Source of the DNA: Deltaproteobacteria bacterium
Lineage (GTDB): Bacteria > Desulfobacterota > Syntrophorhabdia > Syntrophorhabdales > Syntrophorhabdaceae
Direction of reading: 5' to 3'
Assembly (NCBI GenBank): GCA_003506795.1
Contig: DNYO01000353.1
Location: forward strand, 1 to 8,513
Length of the DNA stretch: 8,513 nucleotides
Shown here: piece by piece, positions 1-6,785 of the stretch
Numbering within the stretch: position 1 is the stretch's first letter
Layout: each line of letters begins with the position of its first letter
The notes under the pieces: generated by a model
What the model saw: only the letters and a program-made list of their open reading frames with translations
Database searches by the model: none
What the model was told of the DNA's origin: nothing
Program-made: the position numbers and the translations under genes

Positions 1-165
1 GACTTTCCCGACAGGAACCCCCATAAATCCCATCTTGGCACTATCGATTGCGTGGTATGCCATAAAGCCCATCAGTCATCGAAGGCCTATTGTCTCGATT
101 GCCACAAGAACTTCAATATGAAAATTCGTTTCGGTGAAGGCGGGGCGCCAGGCACGGCAAAATGA
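1..165 (+). CDS. Multihaem (tetrahaem-type) cytochrome c, C-terminal fragment
   Basis: The reading frame is open from the first base to TGA at 163-165, so only the last 54 residues are present. Two haem-attachment motifs are visible: CVVCH (residues 17-21 of the fragment) and CLDCH (31-35). Extra histidines at 8, 11 and 24 could be distal ligands. The block NPHKSHLGTIDCVVCHKAH resembles the small tetrahaem cytochromes and the haem domain of Shewanella-type flavocytochrome c fumarate reductase (family knowledge). Such proteins are exported, loaded with haem in the periplasm and carry electrons in anaerobic respiration. The gene ends soon after the last haem, so there is no C-terminal flavin domain. 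Its TGA overlaps the next gene's ATG (ATGA, 162-165), suggesting translational coupling. The total number of haems cannot be known because the 5' part lies outside the window. Confidence 0.85.
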   Translation, partial: DFPDRNPHKSHLGTIDCVVCHKAHQSSKAYCLDCHKNFNMKIRFGEGGAPGTAK

Positions 166-581
166 GGAAAATGAGAATACCGGCTTTGATCCCTGTCGCC
201 ATTGTCGCGCTGTGCATCTTCGCCTGCTCGCAGAATGGAAAGATAGCGGGCGGAGTCCCTGACCGGATCAAAGAGTTCAGTGACCCTTCGCGCACGATAG
301 AGGTGGCCGTTGGCGAGCGTTTTTCCATCCTTCTTGACTCGAATCCAACAACGGGCTACTCCTGGGAAACTTCAGGACCGACCGTGGGCCGCGGGGTTGT
401 TTTCACCGTCAGCGACTACGAAGCCCCGCGGACAAATCTGGCAGGAGCGCCCGGCAGGGAACGTCTGACATTCACGGCGCAATCGGCCGGAATTGAAAAG
501 CTGACCTTCCATTACCTGCGCCCGTGGGAGAAGAACACGGAGCCGGCGCGAACGGTTACGTTCACGGTGGTGGTGAAGTAG
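162..581 (+). CDS. Chagasin-like (I42 family) protease inhibitor lipoprotein
   Basis: This 139-residue protein has a lipoprotein signal peptide (residues 1-21, charged MRKMR then a hydrophobic core) ending in IFAC, with Cys22 the likely lipidated residue. The mature part shows the three inhibitory loops of the chagasin family: NPTTGYSW (61-68), a GAPG segment (95-98) at the place of the GxGG loop, and RPW (120-122). Chagasins are Ig-fold proteins that block papain-type (C1) cysteine peptidases by wedging these loops into the active site. The lipid anchor suggests it acts in the periplasm or on the outer membrane, against host-derived, predator or own peptidases; the target is unknown. The second glycine of GxGG is shifted or replaced (P97), which could alter binding. 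ATG 162 overlaps the cytochrome stop. ATG 171, preceded by GAGG (164-167), is an alternative start three codons later with the same signal peptide. Confidence 0.85.
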   Translation: MRKMRIPALIPVAIVALCIFACSQNGKIAGGVPDRIKEFSDPSRTIEVAVGERFSILLDSNPTTGYSWETSGPTVGRGVVFTVSDYEAPRTNLAGAPGRERLTFTAQSAGIEKLTFHYLRPWEKNTEPARTVTFTVVVK

Positions 582-591
582 GGATGTATAC

Positions 592-630
592 GGGCATACC
601 GGATAATGAACAAATCCATATGCCCTTTTG
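592..630 (+). terminator. Rho-independent terminator of the cytochrome/I42 inhibitor unit
   Basis: GGGCATA (592-598) pairs with TATGCCC (619-625). Inside it GGAT (601-604) pairs with ATCC (614-617), leaving a 9-base loop. TTTT (626-629) then GTTATTT follow. The T-rich end touches the stop codon of the convergent lipoprotein gene (631-633). On the opposite strand no T-run follows the stem, so it should work mainly for plus-strand transcripts. Confidence 0.65.
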
Positions 631-1137
631 TTATTTCAGCGCCTTTATCTGCTCGTCCAGCCTGGTGAATCGCTTGTCGAAGAATTTTTTCGCGGTCTCG
701 CGGTCTTTTTCCCTGCGTTCCTGTTTGAAACCGGGAAAACCGTAGAGATTGTCTATAAATTTTAGGATTTCGGGAATCGTCCGCTGGGCCTCTTCATCTT
801 TTTGCTCCGCCAGAGAAAGCTTGCCCTGAAGCATAACCCATACGGAAAAAAGCGGTGTCCTTTTGTCCTGATATTCTTTGTCCCCAAGGTTGGCCTGTGC
901 ATCCGCCTTAATGACAGGGCCTGTCGCCTCCCAGAGCTTCTTCACTCTCTCACCCGGGGTTCCTTCGGCGGGAACGGTGAAGCCTCCCGCCTTTTCTTTT
1001 CGGACCTGTGATTCCGGGTTAGCCCCCGATGATTTCGAACCTTCCTCCCGGGACCCGGAACAACCCGGGCCGGCTAACAGAAGACCGGCAACCGTGAGGA
1101 TGCAAACAACATCGAAGACCCTCGCTTTCACCTTCAT
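631..1137 (-). CDS. Small lipoprotein of unknown function
   Basis: I do not recognise this family. The start is set at ATG 1137 because an excellent AAGGAGGT ribosome site lies just upstream (spacing 4-5); an in-frame ATG at 1185 would put that site inside the gene and sits at or before the predicted transcription start. The product has 168 residues: a positively charged start (MKVKAR), a hydrophobic stretch (9-22), then AGPGC with Cys26 as the probable lipidation site, although the proline before G25 makes the lipobox imperfect. Residues 27-60 are polar, Ser/Gly/Glu-rich and probably a disordered linker. Residues 62-168 look helical and highly charged, ending in a Lys/Arg/Glu-rich amphipathic stretch (about 136-168) that could form a coiled coil. 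It is convergent with the I42 inhibitor and divergent from the sensor kinase. Confidence 0.75.
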   Translation of the reverse strand: MKVKARVFDVVCILTVAGLLLAGPGCSGSREEGSKSSGANPESQVRKEKAGGFTVPAEGTPGERVKKLWEATGPVIKADAQANLGDKEYQDKRTPLFSVWVMLQGKLSLAEQKDEEAQRTIPEILKFIDNLYGFPGFKQERREKDRETAKKFFDKRFTRLDEQIKALK

Positions 1138-1175
1138 AGCACCTCCTTGAAGAGTTCCAGAAGTCATAAGTACCG

Positions 1176-1204
1176 AATATAGCATTCAACCGGAAACATT
1201 GCAA
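1176..1204 (-). promoter_or_regulatory. Sigma-70-like promoter of the 631-1137 lipoprotein
   Basis: Read on the minus strand: TTGCAA (-35, 1204-1199), a 17-base spacer, then TATATT (-10, 1181-1176; five of six consensus bases). Initiation is expected near 1169, giving a leader of about 30 bases ending in the strong ribosome site. This also argues against the ATG at 1185 as the start. Confidence 0.55.
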
Positions 1205-1296
1205 TACACCCTGTAAAATCATATCTGCCGGTGCCTTACAATTTTTCACGATGGTACGTTCAGCGGACATCACCAGGAAAAACGCTATCTTTGTTG

Positions 1297-1325
1297 TTGC
1301 TATGAAACTGTCAGAGTGGTATAAG
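1297..1325 (+). promoter_or_regulatory. Sigma-70-like promoter of the hybrid histidine kinase
   Basis: TTGCTA (1297-1302), a 17-base spacer and TATAAG (1320-1325, five of six consensus bases). Initiation would fall near 1332, about 60 bases before the kinase start. An inverted repeat, CCTG-N10-CAGG (1338-1355), lies just downstream of the expected start point, where a repressor could bind. Confidence 0.55.
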
Positions 1326-1393
1326 AAAAATAAATTACCTGAAAATTTATACAGGACACCTTAAAGCGCAAACGATAATCAGGCAGTTGAGAG

Positions 1394-3304
1394 GTGACAT
1401 CACGAACGGTTTTCATAACTGACCAGGAAATGCGCTGTCGTTACCAACATAGAGGCTTCGCCTTGCTCATTGTCACGGCGGTGCTTCTTTTCTCTTTTGT
1501 CCCCGGCGAGGGCGATGCGTCGTCGTTTACACAGGGCCGGGGAGTCTTCCTGTCGTCCAACACCTCCTTTCCGGTGCCCGCAGCAGGCGATATGATCACA
1601 GAACCTTACAGAACGCCTGCCTGTCAATTTCGCGAAACCTATGATAAATGGTCGGGCATCTTAAGGGACACTGCTTTTCTGGAGGCACACGCACGATATA
1701 TCTTTCATGGCCTCCTGATTTCAGCCGGACTGTTCCTTGTCAGCATATTATGGATCTGGGTGCTGACGAAGTACGCGAGAAGACGTACAAAGCAATTGAA
1801 GAAAACCAAAGAACGCTATCGGGCGCTTTTTGAAAATATGTCGGAAGGCATCGTGGTGGTTGTGGAAGGGAGGCTCGCCCTCATGAACCCGCGGGCAACG
1901 CAAATCACCGGATTTCTTCCCAACGAGCTTAGCTCCCGGGCGATTGCCGAGATCGTCACCCAGCAGGACCGCGATACCGTAAAGGAAGCCCATCGCAAAA
2001 TTATGAGGTCAGAGGCAAAAAGCCTGAGGTTTCCCTTCAGGATAACCTGCAAGAATGGCGACACAAAATGGATACTCAATAATTCGGTGGGTATGGTGTG
2101 GGAGAATACCCCTGGCATCCTATCTATTTTTTCGGACATCACGGAGAATAAAAAACTGGAACAACAGTTCCTGCAGGCCCAAAAAATGGAAGCCATAGGA
2201 CAGCTCGCAGGCGGGATCGCCCACGATTTCAACAACATTCTCACTGCCATCAGCGGCTACGGAAACCTGCTGCGAATAAAGACCGATTCGGATCCGGCCC
2301 TTAACAGATACGCCCGGAATATCCTTGCGTGTTCCGAGCGTGCCGCCAACCTCGTCAAAGGCCTCCTCGCCTTCAGCAGAAAGCAGGTGAACGATCCCAA
2401 GCCGACCGATCTCCATGATGCCATCAAGGGCGCCGAAAAAATGCTTCGACGCATCATCGGAGAACATATCGAATTCTCCATTATCTTCTCGAAGGCAAGT
2501 CCCGTGGTTTTCGCCGACAGTAACCAGATCATACAGGTCCTCATGAACCTGGCGACAAATGCCCGCGATGCCATGCCGGGCGGCGGCAAGGTGACCATCC
2601 GGACCGAGACCGTGGATAAGCTCGAGGATCCGTTGATCGGAGACAATATCCCGAAGGAAGGCGGCCGTTATGCCCTGTTGGCCTTTGAGGACACCGGGGT
2701 GGGAATGGATGAGACACTGGTGGAAAAGATCTTCGACCCCTTTTTTACGACAAAGGAGACCGGGAAGGCAAGCGGGCTCGGGCTTGCGACCATATACGGG
2801 ATCGTCAAACAGCAAAAAGGGTTTGTCGCGGTACAGACGAACCCCGGGTCGGGAACAACCTTCAATATTTATCTGCCGATTATCGATGCCCCCGCTGAAA
2901 CCCGCCAGATCATACGGATCGGGACGCCCCCCCGGGGAACGGAAACGATCCTCGTATGCGAAGATGAAGCCGATATAAGAAAATTCATCAGGGAAATCCT
3001 GGAATCCCATGGCTACAGTGTCATCGAAGCGCGGGACGGGGAAGAGGGAATAGATTCCTTCAGACATCATAAAGACAAGATCGGCCTCGTCCTTCTCGAC
3101 GTTATCATGCCGAAAAAAAGTGGAAAGGATGTCCATGACATCATCGTCGGCATCAATCCCCGCGTCAAAACCCTTTTTATGACCGGATACGCAGCGGAGA
3201 CACTGCAGAACGCGGGACTCAACGAGCCGGTTTCCGGCTGCCTCTTCAAACCCATCGAAACGGACATCCTCCTCGCGGAGATACGAAGGATACTGGACGA
3301 ATAA
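1394..3304 (+). CDS. Membrane-bound PAS-domain hybrid histidine kinase
   Basis: This 636-residue sensor kinase transfers phosphate from ATP to its own histidine and then to an aspartate in its own receiver. Order of parts: TM1 or uncleaved signal (about 21-38), a periplasmic stretch of about 60 residues with no recognised fold, TM2 (about 102-126), a PAS domain (about 140-253, ending FSDITENKK), the dimerisation/phosphoacceptor block with His277 in AHDFNN, the ATP-binding domain (N-box Asn389 in LATNARDAM, G1 DTGVGMD at 433-439, F-box FDPFFTTK, G2 GLGLA at 461-465), and a C-terminal receiver (E523/D524, phosphoacceptor D569 in LLDVIMP, T597, K619). All key residues are present. No output domain and no partner regulator are seen nearby, so the phosphate may pass to a protein encoded elsewhere. 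The start is uncertain: GTG 1394 has weak ribosome-site support, while ATG 1430 gives a more classical N-terminus (MRCRYQHR before TM1). Confidence 0.93.
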   Translation: MTSRTVFITDQEMRCRYQHRGFALLIVTAVLLFSFVPGEGDASSFTQGRGVFLSSNTSFPVPAAGDMITEPYRTPACQFRETYDKWSGILRDTAFLEAHARYIFHGLLISAGLFLVSILWIWVLTKYARRRTKQLKKTKERYRALFENMSEGIVVVVEGRLALMNPRATQITGFLPNELSSRAIAEIVTQQDRDTVKEAHRKIMRSEAKSLRFPFRITCKNGDTKWILNNSVGMVWENTPGILSIFSDITENKKLEQQFLQAQKMEAIGQLAGGIAHDFNNILTAISGYGNLLRIKTDSDPALNRYARNILACSERAANLVKGLLAFSRKQVNDPKPTDLHDAIKGAEKMLRRIIGEHIEFSIIFSKASPVVFADSNQIIQVLMNLATNARDAMPGGGKVTIRTETVDKLEDPLIGDNIPKEGGRYALLAFEDTGVGMDETLVEKIFDPFFTTKETGKASGLGLATIYGIVKQQKGFVAVQTNPGSGTTFNIYLPIIDAPAETRQIIRIGTPPRGTETILVCEDEADIRKFIREILESHGYSVIEARDGEEGIDSFRHHKDKIGLVLLDVIMPKKSGKDVHDIIVGINPRVKTLFMTGYAAETLQNAGLNEPVSGCLFKPIETDILLAEIRRILDE

Positions 3305-3422
3305 GAATCGTTCTTTTAAGCACTCATGGTCCTTGCCCACGTCTATTTGTGTACGGGAATCACCGACTGTCGTAAAGAGATCGGACACGCATACACGGAA
3401 GAACCCCTGTCTTTCTTGTCTT

Positions 3423-4205
3423 TTACTCCGAAACCTGAAAATAGGAACCTGAAGCTTTCTTAAGCAGTTCCAGGATGACATAGTTTGCCGCGATGAGACC
3501 GAAGATGGCCGGTATGGTCGGCAGGGTCGGCAGGGATTTGCGCGCTCTTCCCCTCACGTATGTTCCCGACGTCTCGGGAAGGGGTGGCGGACCGTCAGGG
3601 TGCGGCTGAAGCGGTTTTTCCGTTGAATAGACGACAGGGATATCGGTTGTTGTCTTTCGGTTTCGGAGATAGCGCCTGAGTGCGCGTGCAAGAGGACAGA
3701 CCTCGGTTTTTCCGAGAAGACCGAGGCGCACCTTCATGGGGTCTGTCTTTCCTGCTGCTCCCAGCACCGAGATCACCGCCAGAGACCTCCCGACGCATTG
3801 GCTTACGAGTTCCGCTTTCGGATTCATACTGTCGATGGCATCGACTACAAAATCAACGGGGACACCCAGAAGATCGTCGGCCGTATCCTGATGAAAGAAG
3901 GCATGGCGACCGTCGAGGCGCGCCTGGGGGTTTATCCGCTCAAGACGGCTTATCGCGGCGTCCACTTTGCGTTCGCCGGCGTTTGTCGCCAGGGCGATTA
4001 CCTGCCGGTTCACGTCCGACGGTTTGATGATGTCGCAATCGATGAGCCGGATCCCGCCTACCCCGCCCCGGCACAGGGCCTCGGCGGCATAGGATCCCAC
4101 GCCTCCCAGGCCCACGACCGCGACGGTGCACCCCTGAAGGACCTCAAAACCCCGGCGCCCGTAAAGCATGATGCTTCTCGAGAAGTAATCCTCCGTTGCC
4201 GTCAT
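3423..4205 (-). CDS. tcdA: tRNA threonylcarbamoyladenosine dehydratase TcdA (ThiF/E1-like)
   Basis: TcdA uses ATP to activate and cyclise N6-threonylcarbamoyladenosine (t6A) at tRNA position 37 into the ct6A form; it is cytoplasmic and belongs to the ThiF/MoeB/E1 superfamily. The 260 residues begin YFSRSIMLYG and show the Rossmann nucleotide loop GLGGVGS (32-38), the acidic strand end DCD (56-58), NRQ (66-68) with the downstream K80 of the ATP site, DAIDSMNPK (122-130), PLARALRRYL (171-180) and the C-terminal hydrophobic helix of the family. Length fits TcdA (about 250-270) rather than MoeB or ThiF, and no CxxC zinc pairs are seen. The start is set at ATG 4205 because it overlaps the TatD stop (ATGA, 4202-4205); an upstream ATG at 4268 would run deep into tatD. 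It is the last gene of the minus-strand operon. Confidence 0.88.
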   Translation of the reverse strand: MTATEDYFSRSIMLYGRRGFEVLQGCTVAVVGLGGVGSYAAEALCRGGVGGIRLIDCDIIKPSDVNRQVIALATNAGERKVDAAISRLERINPQARLDGRHAFFHQDTADDLLGVPVDFVVDAIDSMNPKAELVSQCVGRSLAVISVLGAAGKTDPMKVRLGLLGKTEVCPLARALRRYLRNRKTTTDIPVVYSTEKPLQPHPDGPPPLPETSGTYVRGRARKSLPTLPTIPAIFGLIAANYVILELLKKASGSYFQVSE

Positions 4206-5002
4206 ATCTTCAAACCTGCTTTTTCGAGCCCGAACACCTTCAGGGCATTGGCCGCCGACACATTGCATATTTCCTCGTAAGAAAGACCCTTCAGTTCAGC
4301 GATCTTCTTCGCGACCTCGACGGTATGCCACGGTTCAACCCGGGAAGCGACAGTCGTTTGTGTCGCGATGGAGGGCGCGTCCGTCTCAAGAAGCAGCCGG
4401 TTAAGAGGCACCCGGCGCGCGCAGCGATGGTACTTTTTTGCCGTTTCCCTCGTCACCGAACCGGAAAAGGAAATGTAGCAGCCAAGATCAAGAAACCGCT
4501 GTGCCACCTCGGCACTGGCTGAAAAGGAATGCATTACAATCTCTATCCGTCCTTTATACGCTGCAAGGATATCGTAAATCCGGTTGTGCGCTTTCCTGCA
4601 GTGGATGAGGACCGGCAGGCCCAATCGCGCGGCCATGTCAAGCTGTCCGGTAAACATCCGCTCCTGAACCTCCACCGCCGGGGTCCCCGGTGCGAAATCA
4701 AGGCCGATCTCACCGACCGCCACCGTTTCCCGGCATCTTAGATAATGCTCCAGCTCCTCTGCTGTTTCTCCTTCGACAAACCAGGGATGAATGCCGAAAG
4801 CCGGGAAGACCTCTCCCGGATAGCGCTGCGCGAGTCGAAGCGTCGTCGGCAACGATGCACGGTCATACGCCGGGACAATAAAGGCAATGACGCCATTCCC
4901 CCGGGACCGTCCCAGAACATCCTCCATCGAAGCTTCAAAGGATGGGTCGTTGAGATGGCAATGGGTATCGATGAGGATGTTTTTCCCCGCGCGCCCTATC
5001 AT
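4202..5002 (-). CDS. TatD-family metal-dependent hydrolase (putative DNase)
   Basis: A 266-residue TIM-barrel amidohydrolase-type enzyme of the TatD/YcfH/YjjV family; characterised members are magnesium-dependent 3'-5' exonucleases on DNA and RNA and act in the cytoplasm. Metal ligands are all visible: HxH at H14/H16 in DTHCHLND, E98 in GEIGLDF, H134 in LIHCRKAH, H158 in MHSFSAS and D208 in ETDAPS. Length is usual for the family (about 255-270). The ATG at 5002 is the only plausible start, since an in-frame TGA lies five codons upstream, yet no clear Shine-Dalgarno sequence precedes it. Its stop overlaps the tcdA start by ATGA, pointing to translational coupling; the upstream transglycosylase stop is 53 bases away. 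Which TatD paralogue it represents cannot be decided by eye. Confidence 0.88.
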   Translation of the reverse strand: MIGRAGKNILIDTHCHLNDPSFEASMEDVLGRSRGNGVIAFIVPAYDRASLPTTLRLAQRYPGEVFPAFGIHPWFVEGETAEELEHYLRCRETVAVGEIGLDFAPGTPAVEVQERMFTGQLDMAARLGLPVLIHCRKAHNRIYDILAAYKGRIEIVMHSFSASAEVAQRFLDLGCYISFSGSVTRETAKKYHRCARRVPLNRLLLETDAPSIATQTTVASRVEPWHTVEVAKKIAELKGLSYEEICNVSAANALKVFGLEKAGLKI

Positions 5003-5055
5003 GGAACAAATGTATCATCTTTGAATCGTCAGGTACAAGAGGGTGACGGCCGCCC

Positions 5056-5853
5056 TTACTTCATCATGGCCTTTGCGTAAACAAAAACCGCCTTTACATA
5101 GCTGTCGCAGTGATTGTAGGCATAAACCGCCTGCCATTTTAGTCTCTGATCGTCCTTTTCCCAACCATGGCTCTTGAGATAGTTGGCCACACTTGCCACG
5201 GCATCACCCATCGTGAGGAGGTCGATCCTGCCGTCCCCGTTGCCGTCGACGGCGAACTTCACATAAGAGGAGGGGATAAATTGAGAAATACCGAACGCTC
5301 CCGCCCAGGAACCGCGTATAGAAAAGGGATCCCTGTCCTGTTCCTTGCAGATAGTCAGCAGCTCGGCCACCTCTTTGCGGGCCCATTCCGATCGCCTGTT
5401 CTCGACGACCGCCATTGTCACGAGACTATTCAAGACAGGATAGACGCCGGTCGCCGCGCCGAAATTTGTCTCAACCCGCAGGATGGCCACTATGATCTCT
5501 TTCTGGACCCCGTAAGTTTTCTCGGCACTCCTTAAGGCATCCCCGTATGCCGCAAGCATGTTCTTGCCCCTCTTTATCGATTGCTTTGTCAAAAGACCGA
5601 ATCTCCGGCCAAGATAGTTTATGCCCTTTCCGGTTCGCTTCACTATTTCCGGGTAGAGTTCAAAACGACTATCGGAGAAGATCTTCGTGAGTTCATCGGA
5701 CGTGAACCCCTTGCTTTTCAGATCTTCCTGCAGCCTGTCGAGGCTCTCCTGGTAAAGAGGGTCAATACCGGCGGCTCCGGCCGGAACGCAAAAAGAGAAA
5801 ACGAGAAGACTGCAGAGGACAAAAGTCGATACAATCCGTCCTGACGCTCTCAC
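5056..5853 (-). CDS. MltB-like periplasmic lytic murein transglycosylase
   Basis: This enzyme cleaves the MurNAc-GlcNAc bond of peptidoglycan with formation of 1,6-anhydroMurNAc. I choose GTG 5853 (265 residues) because GGGGAGGG lies six bases upstream and it gives a classical signal peptide (charged start, hydrophobic core about 8-22, AGA at 25-27). A GTG at 5895 in the same frame would add 14 residues with a poorer ribosome site. The SLT_2/MltB signature is clear: catalytic Glu128 in RVETNFG, GAFGISQFIPSSY (185-197), a calcium-loop-like DGNGDGRID (203-211) as in E. coli MltB, and YNHCDSYV near the end. There is no convincing lipobox, so it is probably a soluble periplasmic form; the length is shorter than E. 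coli MltB (361) and it lacks a C-terminal peptidoglycan-binding domain. It lies second in the operon behind the SYLF gene. Confidence 0.88.
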   Translation of the reverse strand: MRASGRIVSTFVLCSLLVFSFCVPAGAAGIDPLYQESLDRLQEDLKSKGFTSDELTKIFSDSRFELYPEIVKRTGKGINYLGRRFGLLTKQSIKRGKNMLAAYGDALRSAEKTYGVQKEIIVAILRVETNFGAATGVYPVLNSLVTMAVVENRRSEWARKEVAELLTICKEQDRDPFSIRGSWAGAFGISQFIPSSYVKFAVDGNGDGRIDLLTMGDAVASVANYLKSHGWEKDDQRLKWQAVYAYNHCDSYVKAVFVYAKAMMK

Positions 5854-5911
5854 ATCGACCCTCCCCTGGCAACGGGATGAAAGAGCGGCGAACACTGCCT
5901 GCGGGCCGCCC

Positions 5912-6643
5912 CTAATTCCTGCCTCCCGCCATCTTTGTAATCATCGAGCGCAAACCGGCGGAATGATCGTTCCGCACGGACCTGGCTATGAGAATATCCG
6001 ACGGGTTTACATTCTTGCCATAGTAGGCCTTGTTCAATCCTTCTCTCACGGCCACGACGGCGCCTTCAAGGGATATCCCGCCATAAAGGCCCTTGGAGCG
6101 CGAAAAACTGATGATGTCGGCGCTGAGATTGGCTGTCGAAGCATCAGCACCGGCGCCGACAGGCCCGACGGCGATACCGACATCGGCGCCGAGTTTGACA
6201 CTGCTTGAAAGAAGCGCCGTCACGCCGCGCTCGGTCATCGCCAGGAGGATAACCTCAGATGCATCACCGCCAATCTGAAAACCAAAGCTCGCCTCACCGA
6301 TCGTATAAAAGGCCGGTCCTGTCCAATCTCCCTTGTGCCTGTCGCGGACCAGGAGAACGCCGCTTCCTCCGGAAGCTCCTATTATGAAGGCCCCTCTGAG
6401 TATCTGCGGCGAAACGAAAATTCCACGCGCGTCTTTCATAAGACTGCGGAAGCCTTCCATTTCACTGGCGCCGGCGAAGGATTCCAATGTCATCCGCGCC
6501 TTTTCAACGAGCTGTCTTGCCTGCACGTTGTCATCACCGAAAGCGGGTTGCGTCACGAGAAGGGACGCGCCGAAGAGCACTGCCATGAGCACGCAAAAAC
6601 ATGCGAAAAACCGAACCGGCACAGGAGATATTTCTTTTCTCAT
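5912..6643 (-). CDS. Exported SYLF-domain (Ysc84/DUF500) protein
   Basis: The start is ATG 6643, since GGAGG lies eight bases upstream and the predicted promoter starts transcription near 6684, leaving no room for an in-frame ATG at 6682. The 243-residue product has a signal peptide (hydrophobic about 11-30, probable cleavage after PAFG at 33-36). The rest is a SYLF domain: ARGIFVSPQ (72-80), the glycine-rich GAFIIGASGGSGVLL (84-98), WTGPAFYTIGEASFGFQIG (107-125), the VTALLSS block (141-147) and SKGLYGGISLEGAVV (183-197). In eukaryotes SYLF proteins (Ysc84, SH3YL1) bind phosphoinositide membranes; bacterial exported members are poorly characterised and presumed envelope or lipid-associated. 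It is the first gene of a minus-strand operon with an MltB-like transglycosylase, which fits an envelope role, but this is inference. Confidence 0.88.
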   Translation of the reverse strand: MRKEISPVPVRFFACFCVLMAVLFGASLLVTQPAFGDDNVQARQLVEKARMTLESFAGASEMEGFRSLMKDARGIFVSPQILRGAFIIGASGGSGVLLVRDRHKGDWTGPAFYTIGEASFGFQIGGDASEVILLAMTERGVTALLSSSVKLGADVGIAVGPVGAGADASTANLSADIISFSRSKGLYGGISLEGAVVAVREGLNKAYYGKNVNPSDILIARSVRNDHSAGLRSMITKMAGGRN

Positions 6644-6659
6644 CACGTATTCCTCCACA

Positions 6660-6675
6660 CCCGTTCTCCAACGGG
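6660..6675 (-). other. Leader hairpin upstream of the SYLF ribosome site
   Basis: CCCGTT (6660-6665) and AACGGG (6670-6675) form a perfect six-base-pair stem with a four-base loop (GGAG on the transcript). It sits between the predicted transcription start (about 6684) and the GGAGG ribosome site (6656-6652). It may stabilise the mRNA 5' end; a regulatory role is only inferred. Confidence 0.45.
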
Positions 6676-6690
6676 ACTTCATTCCCTAAC

Positions 6691-6719
6691 ATGGTAAAGG
6701 AATACTTTTTCCTTGTCAA
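6691..6719 (-). promoter_or_regulatory. Strong sigma-70 promoter of the SYLF-mltB-like-tatD-tcdA operon
   Basis: Minus-strand reading gives TTGACA (6719-6714, perfect -35), exactly 17 bases, then TACCAT (6696-6691, four of six). Expected initiation is near 6684, about 40 bases before the SYLF start. No comparable promoter was seen inside the downstream gaps (5854-5911, 5003-5055), so the four genes probably share this one. Confidence 0.7.
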
Positions 6720-6741
6720 TGCCGGTAAACCGTTTTATGAT
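6713..6741 (+). promoter_or_regulatory. Divergent sigma-70 promoter toward the RRM/FKBP genes
   Basis: TTGTCA (6713-6718, five of six), 17 bases, TATGAT (6736-6741, five of six). Its -35 box overlaps that of the opposite promoter base for base (6714-6718). An inverted repeat, CGGT-AA-ACCG (6723-6732), lies in the spacer and could be an operator. Initiation near 6748 would give the RRM mRNA a leader of about 150 bases. Confidence 0.6.
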
Positions 6742-6785
6742 AGCCTTATACATCGGGGTTCCCTTAGAGGGACGGGTCAATCTCC

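Noticed and set aside
878..1150. Plus-strand frames opposite the small lipoprotein
   Set aside because: The minus-strand gene has a promoter, strong ribosome site and signal peptide; the opposite frames have none of these.
3305..3422. Inverted repeats between the kinase and tcdA (GTGTA 3349-3353 with TACAC 3392-3396; CCGA with TCGG inside; AAGAA 3399-3403 with TTCTT 3413-3417)
   Set aside because: Stems are short, loops long and no proper T-run follows on either strand, so I do not call a terminator although one is expected between convergent genes.
2120..3481. A 453-codon open frame on the minus strand opposite the kinase gene
   Set aside because: It lies wholly antisense to the conserved PAS, kinase and receiver domains, has no recognisable motif and no ribosome site, and its openness follows from the codon bias of the real gene.
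3798..4280. A 160-codon plus-strand frame opposite tcdA and the end of tatD
   Set aside because: Antisense to well-supported conserved genes, no ribosome site and no family-like motif.
5003..5055. Possible internal promoter before tatD (TTGTAC, 18 bases, TACATT on the minus strand)
   Set aside because: Poor -35 match and initiation would be almost at the start codon.
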